A stretch of DNA of 64,000 bases from Acheta domesticus. Taxonomy: Eukaryota > Arthropoda > Insecta > Orthoptera > Gryllidae. A model generated the notes under the pieces. The model made no database searches. It had not been told where the DNA came from and worked only from the letters and a program-made list of their open reading frames with translations. Location: the NCBI GenBank assembly GCA_031308135.1, contig JAHLJT010009436.1:143242303-143306302 (forward strand), written 5' to 3'. Below, in pieces: positions 50,849 to 61,253 of this stretch. Every line of letters starts with the position of its first letter. Position 1 is the first letter of the stretch. The translations under genes and the position numbers were made by a program.

Positions 50849-53429
50849 ACAGGCAAATCAACTAATAATTAATCATGTTCAAATATGTGTCGGAAATGTT
50901 TTGTAGGTAAAATTATTCATTCTGAGAAAAAGGTAACAATTATGTCATAACAGTAACATGAAATTTTGAAAACTAAGAAATTTCAAAATTCAATATTGAA
51001 GAAACTATTCAAACATTACAAAACTGTGAAATTTACAGTTTTTAAAAACACACGGAGTATTTACTCTTCGGTTATCCCCAGCTCGATTATTATCTCATGT
51101 TACGATTCACTTCCAGCAATACGAGACGCACTCTGTGGGACTTTAGGTGACTGCTCCGCTCTGAAACCGGTCTCAACGTGATCGTTGCTCGCGGAGGTCT
51201 TGAGATCGCAACTGGGCGGAGGCTGAGCAGCGCATACGGGAATCGGTGTACAGCCAGTTCCCAAGGCTTGTGCAATTTAATGTCTTAGCTACACAGTGTT
51301 CAGAATCATGTGAGATTGTGAGTTACTGCTACGATACTCGCAGAGTGAGTTTCCCATTCTTTTTCCCATCCTTCAGTTTCTGTAAGATCAATAAGAAAAG
51401 GCAAAAAGACACTTATTTTATTCATAAGTCCGCAATTCGAAGGCGCATTTTTCCCCGGAAGTCTTTGTCGGAAATTATAAAATACCAGTTAATACGTTCC
51501 CTTTTCAATTCAACTCATAAATTGTCTATTTCACATTTCTTCATGTAAACAGATTTCAAAGAAACAATCTCCTGTAGAAACGTATGACTACCGGAGCTCC
51601 ACTTTTCAATTCTACACTGTAGTCCTTCCAACAACGAGTTATTCAGTGAGAAGTCACGCAGAAACTGTATCTAACATTGTTGTAGAGGTATTTCGTCTTC
51701 AGAAGAATATATATTTGGATTCAGGAAAGAAATTTCAAGATTCGTAACCTAGAAATTTGCCGATATATGTCATTCCAATCGCCCAAAATCTTTATCTTCT
51801 GATCTGACTGTAATGAGGGAGCTTTTTTTTTATTTACAACCTAACAGCGTTATAACCGTTGCCGTCCCTTTTAAATTAGCATTCGCAAGCACTGCCAGCC
51901 GAACGGACGCGTCTGAGCCGGCGCCGGCTGCGCTCAGGGCCGGCGTAGAAAGGCGCCTGCTCGCCATCCGCCCGCGAATGCAACTTCGCCGCCGAAGGCC
52001 CCGGCGTCCACCGCCGCTAACGCGTTTCGCGGACGCTTTTCTAATCGGCTCCTCCGACGTCAATGTCTTTTATCTGAACAGCAAGCCTAGCTTTCGCTAA
52101 CCGCATGACCAAATATACTTACATGCGCATATACGGTTAGCAATTATACACATACAGCTTGTTCAGCATTATGTGATGGAACATGAAGATATCCTTAAAT
52201 GGTCTTCCTGAATAAGCAGTTCTTTTACATTGTGCGATATGAGGGAGAAAGAGTGACCAGAAACTCGTCTTCCAGTATACAACCCATCCTGGTAATCACG
52301 CATTAATAAACGATGGTTCAATGACACGAGATGCGCAGTGATAATTACCATTCTTTTCCCGCCACAAGACAAAATAACAAGCCTTGCGCAGGAATAATAT
52401 TCGTAGTTTGGTGTAATGCAAAATCAGCACATTTGCCGTATCTTTGAAAGCTAATGCAAGAAAGTAGGGTTCACGAGAGGAAAATAGCCTTCCTTGAGTT
52501 AGTTCTCTTTCCCAAAATTAGGTTTTACCGCCCTTTCACGACAGTCAACTGCGTATCTGTCAAATCGTCTCTGCAAAGGAGGAAAAGACAAGCAGCAGCG
52601 ATAATTGGGGCCTCCAAAACACTGGGAACGCGTCTAATGGAGCGGCGCGTTCCTTCCCAGCGCGCTTGCGAGAACGCAACCATTGTGTAGACTCGGACGC
52701 CGCTCCGCAGCGAATCCGTCTGCAGAGGCACAAGTGTTGGCGCCACTCGGCAAAAGACGCTTTCGCTAAACTCGCTCGGCCCGGGCCGGTTCCCGCACGC
52801 CATCCCCGCTGCTCCAACCGCGACCACCTGCCTAGCAACCGACTGATTCCTCTCCAGCCACCATGTCTCTCCTTATCTCTACCATCCAATCCACGCCATA
52901 ACGTCTTAGGAAACGACGAATTACACTGCGAAAAGAATTATTCAAACACTAGACATTTATTTTTTAATCGATAATTGACATTATTTTATAACGATTCAAT
53001 TGTATCAATTTAATTACATGATTCCCCGCGAAGACAACTGCTTGTTACGACCGCTGTGTGAGCGGAGGTAGGGGGGTTTCGAACCAACAAATGATTTCTC
53101 CTGATTATGCCAGGTAAAGCAAAGAGGAATCACCACATATTTCATATACAGTAATTATTTAAATCGTTCAATTTTCACGTTAAATGAAGTGTTAGCTCTC
53201 TGAATTTCGTTGGCAACACATCAGCGTTGCTGCGAGGCTTATAATATTAAATGCTTGCGAACAACTCGTTATCTGTGTTATATGCATGTGCACAGCGTCC
53301 CGATGAAAAAGTGAATACATTTTTGAGGTTGGATATTGCATAGGGCACGAGTGAACTGCGACAACACGGACCGGACTTACGTAGGACCGCAAGAACAATT
53401 AAATTCATGATCGAAAACGTTCCAAAATC

Positions 53430-53515
53430 GACAACCTCGTCAGACGAGACCCTCTCGAGATCATCATTCACGAGACCTGAAAACCATCGTTCACGAGACC
53501 TGATATCACGAGCCT
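53430..53515 (+). repeat. Short tandem duplication around TTCACGAGACCTGA
   Basis: The word TCACGAGACCTGA occurs twice in about 30 bp, with partial copies on both sides (GACGAGACC, ATCACGAGCC). It is local slippage-type duplication, followed by a TCN-rich stretch to 53740 that gives Ser/Pro-rich frames. Confidence 0.55.
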
Positions 53516-54156
53516 TTATCATCTTATCAATCACACAACTCCACCACTACCCTTACCACACAAAGACCATTGTTGCTACACCATCCACTACCGTCAATGC
53601 CGCGGCCAAGACATCGTTGCCTCAACAGCTTCGAGCTCCTTCAGGCCCCTCTCTTTCATCCTCGTTCTCTTCGTCACCATCGCCATCAACCTCAGCGCCA
53701 CCGTCGCCTTCAACGTCACCACTGCTACCCAACCACTTCCACTTGACGGACGGAAGAAATCAATGCATAAACAAGTGCTAACGACCGCAACCGCGCTTTC
53801 TATCCGCGAAAAGAGGAGGGGGCGTGCGCGGAAGGAGTCGGCGGCAGCTGCTTCGCTAATTAATTCATAACGAGGCTCCACCCGCGCCGCCACTATATTC
53901 AGCTCTGGACGGGCGAGAACGTAAATAAAATCAGCTGACTAGCCGCGCATGCGAGCGGCGTTGAAACGCAGCTTGGTCTCGGAGCAAAGCCCCCTCCCCT
54001 CTTTTCTCAGGCGCCATCGTTAAGATGATGAATCGGCCTATCCGCCAGCTATTGCTGACGGCTGCTGCCAATAGTATCGAATTAATCTCAAAGAAACTTG
54101 CCACCATAATACGTTACAGTCCGTCAACAACATCAAGAGGTCTGAAAGCCTTTTAG

Positions 54157-54203
54157 TCTCGATATTATTATTGAGTGGCATACCCACAATAATAATATCG
54201 AGA
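54157..54203. repeat. Perfect 17-bp-arm hairpin
   Basis: TCTCGATATTATTATTG at 54157-54173 is exactly complementary to 54187-54203 across a 13-nt loop. There is no coding or transposon context, and it may be a small palindrome born from an AAT tract. Confidence 0.85.
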
Positions 54204-57179
54204 TTTTGAATGGCACTAACGAAGCAAATGATAACCAAAAGGCCAATAAAAGTCGAATCGAAACATTCAGATGAGTGCATTAATCAACAGCGGGATAAAT
54301 GACGCTTCCGCTTCGGAGCTGTAAAGCACGTGAATGAGAAGCTAGCACAAGAAAACTCCAAATCCCTGCTTCCCCCAAGCGACTTAGTTTAAGAGAAAGT
54401 TTCAAGATTTGTTTTGAGTGCATACCTACGCAAGACAACGTGTATGTACAACTGATCTCAACGTAGATTCATAAATAATTTCAAATAAATCAAAAACAAG
54501 ATTCCCAATTGCTTGATTACACTCAATTTCCAGCTGCACTATTTAGTGCATATTTTTGCCAACTGCAGGGTACAAAATTTTCACAAGCATGAGATTTGCA
54601 GTTTTAATGATCAGACACTTCGATATATTGAAATCCTATAATTAATAATATGAAATATATCCAGAACATCTAGAACGTGTTAGTTCGTTAGTATTGATCT
54701 TTAAAATAATGATACTCATTTAAAATGTAACATTGAATTAATAAATACATTAGTATTTAGAATAGATTAATACGCGCGCAGTAGAAGCGAACCTTGTACT
54801 CCAAAATTCAAATGGGCAAGTTCATTTCTTCACAGTGTAGTTTTCAATGGACCAATTTTTTCAGTTCATTTTTTTCAGTGAAGGTGGTGAAAATGATATT
54901 CGAATAACCAGTTAAGTGCATCATTAATAAAGTCTAGAATAAGCTACCAAAAAGGGGTTCCTTAATAAAATGAATCCTGAATATCCTCTAATCTCTAGAG
55001 AACTCTGATGACAATTGCTACATATTGCTGAAATATTTTTAAAAGTTGCACGTAGTATAATTAATATTCGAATTAGACGTAAGACGCGAAATGTCTTATG
55101 TTTAATAATAAATAAAACCTGTTATTTCTCCGAAAGGAATCTATATTTCCAATTGCCGAGATCAGGTTGTCCAGAAGGAAAATATTCTATTCACATCAGA
55201 GAAGCTATTTTCTCCCGAAGAACACTTCACTTTGCATCTTGCTACACGTGGAAATTAATGACTTTTTTCAACATCTCAAGGTGAGAATATTGCTTCCTTT
55301 CATACTTTCACGACAAAAAAACTAATAGAACTTAAGCGATAAAAACGAAAGGAAGAAAAAGAAGAAAAAAACAAGATATCCGAATAAAGGATTGTTTGGA
55401 GCAACTCATCGTACTTTACATTTCATTATTCCTTAAAAGCTTTGATGATACGCAATATACACATCTACAAAGAATACTATGATTTTCTCCCGTTATAAAA
55501 ACATCCTACCCGCATGACATTCATAAACAATATCCAAGATGCATGAAACTTGCGCGCAATTGTTTGGACGTTTGTTAATAGAGCATACTCCTCACTTTTC
55601 AGGTTAGTCAATTATTCTTCAATAATAATATTCTAAGCACTTGCACTGAGCCTGACAGGAATTTTCCGGGTAAGAAAGACACAAAACAGAGAAAACATAG
55701 AACTTTTCCTCGAAGAAAAAACGAACCTTGATACACCCATTCGACCATATCCGTTTCCCTTTTTAAGCAGGCCAATCAAGCCATGCTTCACCCACCTTTC
55801 CAACGGCACCAGCACAACCACCGAAACAGCCGCTAGCAGCTCCTGTAAGACGGGTAATCGGACAGGAATTTCCACATACAAGTAGAACGCAAACCGGCAC
55901 GCGTATCCGGTACACGACTCTTCCATTTCCGGTTCGGAGCCGATGTCTCTATCAAGCCTTGCGAGTCAACACACAGCCGCAGCGGCTGGTAACTACTTCC
56001 CTAGAGTGCTTACGCGACCTCGACAAAGCGATGTCTACAGTTACCACGTAACCTAAGACGAGCTGTGCCTAGTGACTGCCGACATAGCACAACCACGCGA
56101 AAGTGCAATACGAGAGGCCTGGGCAGCCGAATCGCCCTCCAGATGCCAGACTGAAAACTCCATCAACTGCACCCATTCGAAATTAGTGTGCCCTTCGCCT
56201 TATAATGACCGTATGCAAGAACTTGCGTAACACCTTTTGCTTGTGAGAAAAGTTTAGATATGGAACTATTCAGTAATGACTGAACAAATATGAATTGAAG
56301 TAGTGAATTATAAATGGCAGCGTACGTTTGCTGTTTTTCAACATTTCATTGTGTAAAATTTCAAGCATGTACACCGATTAAAGCATGGTAAGTTGACAAG
56401 GATCAGCTGGTACGCATCAGGAGTTGCGACTTAACTGTTAATATTGATACTGGATTACCTAACTGCACTTCACCTAATGTCCAGTCTATTGCACTTACAT
56501 TTTAATCCGAGAATTAATTATTTATTAAGGTACTTCTCTTGTTTTTCACTCCAGCACAAACATGCTCCTTACGTCTCAATTTTCACAAACCTACATTAAA
56601 ATTTGGTTGCCTTTTAAAATGTTTCCTCTTGCTGTTTGTACACAATTTGGAACATTAGTTCATTACATTTTTTAAAAAAATTCCGGACCAAATGTCAGTT
56701 TCATACCGACAAACTGAGGAAGAAAAATTACCAAATTTCAATCTGAACTCTCCTTAATACACTTACTGAAAATTGTGCAGCTACACACAATTTACGTGAT
56801 AGTGAAAATACAGAGCATCCCCACCACGTCTCGCATACACGTCAATCATATTATTATTTTCAAATATTTACTTTTTACGCATTTGATATGAAATTCGTAA
56901 TTGGTTAACCTCTTCTATTATACCAATACACCAACTGATAAAATTATTTTTGCTCTAAGAAGATGGAACTGTGGCTTCAAGATGGGGGACGAAGCCTGTG
57001 AACTTAAAAATAATTCTCTCTTTACCATCAACATTAATGACATTCGCCCAAGTTAGAGATGCCTCCATCGGGAAGGCATTAGCCAAAATATACTGCTATG
57101 CAAATATCACTTCTCCGATGAGGGGACCTCCTCTCTCAGAGGAATTCCTCGCGTTTTGGTTATTCGACCTAACGCAACG

Positions 57180-57520
57180 CTGCTTGCGGTAAGTGCATCT
57201 TAGCGCAAGAGGCCTCGCAGTGCGTCGTCGGTGCGCCTCCCAAGCCGTAGACAGTAGCCACAGGAAGGGCGGGGAGGGTGGGGAGGAGTGAGGTAGCGAG
57301 GGGCGAGGCGAGAGCGCGGTGGAAACGGGAGCGGCGCAGCGCGGCCGGAGAAACCTTGCAAGGACGTTCACCGGTTGCGTAAGGACGGCAGAGGCGGTGG
57401 AGGTTGCAGCGTTTCTCCGCAAGCGCACGCGCGGCTGTGGTAGTGGCAGAGGCGGCGGCGGAGGCGGCGCACGGCGATCTCGCAGGAGAGGCTGACAACG
57501 ACAACGACCGCTTAGCGAGC
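57180..57520. other. CpG-rich patch with GGC repeats
   Basis: Contains GAGGCGGCGGCGGAGGCGG-like runs. The minus frames are Pro/Ala/Ser-rich and show no family. Confidence 0.55.
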
Positions 57521-59304
57521 GAAGGGGAGAGTAATGAGATCCCTTAATCATACGGAATGATCGTACTGCGTTCTTTTTGCTTTGCCCCCACCCCCTGTAC
57601 TCGGAGACCAATCTCCCGTGAGGTATGTCGATTACAATTTGTGTGGAGCATCTATGTGCCGTTCGAATTATGGGAGTAAGGATAAAAGACAAAGTATGGA
57701 TATGACGTATGATGTAACTATATTCCCTTATACACTTCGTAACTTACGAGCGACAGCTAGAACTTATTTAGGAAATTGATGAAGTCTTTTCTCTTATATA
57801 TCCATTTATTTTCATATTATTTTTGATGTGCATATTCTTAAAAAGATCGTACTTTATCTTTTCGCTATCCAAAATTGTACTAGACTTGGTACGTGACGGA
57901 TCGAAGAGGGAATCCATTTTGGAACATACTTATACGTAGTTCTACAAAACCTAACACCATCCATTTCGTAAAATCCATTCCCTCAAAGTTTGCAATACTA
58001 CACACGAGCAACATTTCTTTGCACATTACCGGGAATCTAAGAATGCAAGAGCGTGTCGAAACTTATAATACGCAGTTTATTAATTAATATGATAAATGTA
58101 TACCGGAATATCTCTAGTGAGAATCTTATACAAGTCCGAAACCTTGTTGAAGTAAGGAAAGTCAGCAACGATTTTCTTCAAGTTCTGCATTTCCTCAATA
58201 ATTCATAATTACATATATATTTCGCTTTTATTTGGCTCATTAACTGTTGTTTCACATGCGAATTAATTCTGACATTGAAAAAGAAGCTCTTTAACTCTCA
58301 TAATTTTACGAGCATTCCAAATAAAAACGGTCTTTTTCGGCACGCAACTTTTACTTCTGTCTGAAGGAGTGGGCGATGCGTCTATCAACATGCCGCCCAA
58401 CCTCCGCTTTCCCGGTGCCTCCCACGCAAAATGCTCTCAGCCGCGTTTGGGCTCACGCGACCCAGACCTTCCGAAGAGAAACGCGCAGCTGCGGCGTAAC
58501 AACCAGCCCGAAAATTAACCGCACAGTGAACGCTTCGTTAGCCCCAAAAAGCTGGAGGTCAGTGTAAGACGCAAGAGGCCTTCACGTGGACACTTACTCG
58601 GCCCTGTTCAAATTAATATCTTCTATATTCAACCGATGTTCCCAGTTTCTCCAAAATATATTTTGAAGCACTTAACTGAAGTAGTTCTTGATTTACTTTA
58701 CGTGCGCTCGGGCTGCCAGCAGTTGGAGCATTTAGAAATGTTCCTCTCAAGAAAACCAATTTGCTTTGCTAAATTGAGGTCATTATTAATTATTGCCGAT
58801 TCTATTACATTATGCTTATTTAATAAAACAAATACTAAGAAATACAGTTGTAACCAGAAATTAATGCTAGATTTTTTTCTGATCACAATTGTTTCTAGTT
58901 ATTCTTGGTTATTTTATTCATTTTAATTAGCTTTTATGAAAGTGCAAAATATTTTGAATCCAAATAATTAAAAAAAAATCTCTCTCTAGCCTGACTAAAC
59001 TACATAAAGAAAATTAAAATTTGAGCGCTCTTCAAACTTGCACAATCAGTAATCTTGCGCGCTTCTCGAAGTTGTGGTTCCTATGCCACGCCAGTCAAAT
59101 TGCTCGGTAATACGGTACTTCTATAATACGCATGATGCTCTAGTAAATTATACACGTGTTATCTTACCATTCCAATTGCACTATTTTTGGGTAATTGTTA
59201 ATGTAAAACTGGTGAAAATACTTTCCCTCACAGAAACATTTTTCTAATCTGAAAATACAGATCAACAAGATTTACAGCCATTTAACTAGAAGATCCATTC
59301 AATA

Positions 59305-59776
59305 TACAGGGTGAGTCACGTAACTTTAGCACCTCCTGTAACTTTTGAACGGTTGAAGTTATTGCAATGCAGTTTTCACGGAAGTGCATGAGGGGAAGGG
59401 GCTAATAGATACGTGCATTAATTTCTATTTTATCACTTGTATTTTACGAGATTTTTAGGTAACTTTGTTTTTTCAAATGGAACTATACATATTTTTTCAG
59501 TCCATCATGACGAGCATAAAAAGACGAATCCAATGATGTACATATTGTCATATGTTAGATAAGCATTTTTTGATTAATTTTGATTTTTGCGACTGGGGTT
59601 TAACGGACATTTGAATAGTCTACCACACAAGGTCACCCAGCGCTCCACCAGCAACGCGCGCCCGAGCAGGGGAAGGGAGATTTGAAGATACGAAACATAT
59701 TCCAAATATTCACAAAACCATTGCAGTTTTTTCCTGAACTGTGCTTTCCATCCTTCCGCATTTTCAGATTTTCGAC
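59305..59776 (+). repeat. Left long terminal inverted repeat
   Basis: About 470 bp that pairs with the reverse complement of 60779-61251. Shared landmarks in order are CACCTCCTGTAACTTTTGAA, TTGCAATGCAGTTTTCACG, a block around TAGCCCC or AGGGGCTAAT, CATATGTTAGATAAGCATTT, a variable GC-rich block, and TTTTTTCCTGAACT near the inner edge. The GC-rich block is the least conserved between the arms. Confidence 0.85.
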
Positions 59777-59813
59777 TTTCTTTGATTGAAGGAATTAAAG
59801 CAACTTCTACTGT

Positions 59814-59930
59814 TCACAGAAAGACAGATCTGTAGCCGACATTAGCTTGTTTCATATATAACTGAACTTTGTTATAAGCAGAGATGTCAATTCCATCTTT
59901 AATTTCAGCATAGTCTTCAATTTTGAATGA
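59814..59930 (-). pseudogene. Tyrosine-recombinase core-binding domain remnant, exon 2
   Basis: After a GATGCAG acceptor on the minus strand the frame continues in the phase left by exon 1. It gives 38 residues before a TGA: SFKIEDYAEIKDGIDISAYN, then KVQLYMKQANVGYRSVFL. The stretch xIDISxYxKxxxxxKxxxxGY matches the next segment of the same core-binding domain in the insect family. The segment that normally joins the two (around PSTLWSxYSML) is missing, which suggests an internal deletion or decay. The stop falls just outside the inner edge of the left TIR. The intron would be 107 bp. Confidence 0.45.
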
Positions 59931-60037
59931 CTGCATCACAAAGATGATGCCTTACATACTGCAGACTTCAAAATAACATAAATTAGAAAATGAGAACTCG
60001 ACACTAGTATTAATCATAAAAAGTATGACAAACTTAC

Positions 60038-60214
60038 CAACTCAGATATATATGCCAGAACAACTGTTTCGCGTATAATATTTACATTATTTGTTTCCAT
60101 CCACTTCCTAAATTTTATATATTTCTTCTCATACAATGCACTCGACTTTTTAGGTATTAAACTTTCTTCTGCCTTCGAGGCTTTTTCTAAAACTACCATT
60201 GGTAACGACGCCAT
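60038..60214 (-). pseudogene. Tyrosine-recombinase core-binding domain remnant, exon 1
   Basis: The minus-strand ATG at 60214 opens 59 codons and ends in GAGTTG|GTAAGT, a consensus splice donor. The product has MASLPMVVLEKASKAEESL, then IPKKSSALYEKKYIKFRKWM, then ETVVLAYISEL. The pattern PKKSxxxYxxxYxxFxxWxxxNxVxxxxExVxLAYxxEL is the N-terminal SAM-like core-binding domain of integrase/tyrosine-recombinase-like proteins that are multi-copy in insect genomes (KIAA1958/Crypton-type relatives). It lies between the two long TIRs. The catalytic R..H-x-x-R..Y domain is not present anywhere in the element, so any protein would be a DNA-binding half only. Confidence 0.55.
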
Positions 60215-60364
60215 CTTTCATTCGAATGCGCGCGTGAATCGGCTCTCCGCTGTCACAGTTGTGACGTCATAATACCAACGTCCATGTTGCCAACTATAAA
60301 ACTTTACTTACACTTACTTCGTTTCATTTATAACTTTATAATGATGTTATACAAAAAAATAGCG

Positions 60365-60505
60365 TATGCAACTCGTTTATAATGTTCCTTTTTTGCACTC
60401 ATAAGAAAATAGTCTATTACTAAACTCACTCCTTCGTCGTTCGTTTAGTAATAGACTATTTTCTTATTCGTGCAAAAAAGGTCAACATTATAAACTAATT
60501 GCATA
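60365..60505. repeat. Strong hairpin inside the long-TIR element
   Basis: The left arm, 60365-60425, pairs with the right arm, 60443-60505, nearly perfectly. Shared core words are AGAAAATAGTCTATTACTAA and its reverse complement. The loop is about 17 nt around CTCCTTCGTCG. The hairpin sits upstream of the recombinase-domain frame (minus strand) and outside the long TIRs, so it is a separate palindrome. It may be a nested foldback element. Confidence 0.85.
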
Positions 60506-60778
60506 AACTACTAATTTGTCATTAGTTTGTATCGTATTAAAATTGTTTATAACTTCAACTCCATTTAATGGGGTTTCATAAGATACGTATTAATGGGATC
60601 TTGAAACAAAGCACAGTAAGAATAAATAATTAAAACTGTACAAAAAATATTGCGTATTTTGAGCAAACAATTTCAATGTTAATAAGAATATAATAATAAC
60701 TTAGGGATAGAAATAATCTTATTTCAATAAATACTACTTAAGACAAATCCGTATTTTCAATCCCTAAGAAACACAAAA

Positions 60779-61251
60779 TATTTGAAAATGGATCAGGATG
60801 GAAAGGAGAGTTCAGGAAAAAATGCAACAGTTTTGTGAATATTTTTCGTATCCTCAAGTACTAAAATCCCTTCCCTTTCCCGACCCCGCGTTTGCTGGGG
60901 GAGCGCTGCGTGACCTTGTGGGGCTGACAGTTACAATGAAAATATCCGTTAAACACTAGTCGCAAAAAAATCACAATTACTCAAAAAAATGCTTATCTAA
61001 CATATGACAATATTTATATCTTTGGATTCGTCTTTTTACGCTTGTCATGATAGACTGAAAAAATATGTATAGTCCCATTTGAAAAAACAAAGTTACCTCA
61101 AATATCTCGTAAAATACAAGTGATAAAAGAGAAATCAATACACATATCAATTAGCCCCATTCCCTCATTCACTTCCGTGAAAACTGCATTGCAATATCTT
61201 CAACCGTTCAAAAGTTACAGGAGGTGCTAAAGTTACGTGACTCACCCTGTA
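60779..61251 (-). repeat. Right long terminal inverted repeat
   Basis: Partner of the left arm, in inverted orientation, ending in GTGACTCACCCTGTA. Divergence between arms is visible throughout (for example the GC-rich block around 60880-60925), so the insertion is not very young or the arms are not being homogenised. Confidence 0.85.
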
Positions 61252-61253
61252 TA

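Larger units (their letters stand above)
45001..59304. other. Long stretch with no recognised gene
   Basis: AT-rich DNA with CpG-rich patches at 45.9, 49.7, 51.9, 52.7, 53.85 and 57.3 kb, a SINE tail at 48.7 kb and small hairpins. A 15-bp word, TTTATCTTATCAGAG, occurs twice about 119 bp apart near 47380 and 47500. No frame has domain content or convincing splice borders. Confidence 0.55.
59305..61251. mobile_element. Long-TIR DNA element with recombinase-domain remnant
   Basis: The outer ends are near-identical inverted repeats starting TACAGGGTGAGTCACGTAAC. The inverted similarity continues inward for about 470 bp (59305 to about 59776, and about 60779 to 61251) with scattered mismatches and small indels. 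TA is duplicated outside both ends; AT with ACAGGG termini would fit equally well. The roughly 1.0 kb centre holds a two-exon minus-strand frame resembling the core-binding domain of a tyrosine recombinase, and a strong hairpin. A TA or AT duplication points to Tc1/mariner or ISL2EU-like mobilisation, but no DDE transposase is present. The element is therefore non-autonomous, and its superfamily is open. Confidence 0.85.
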
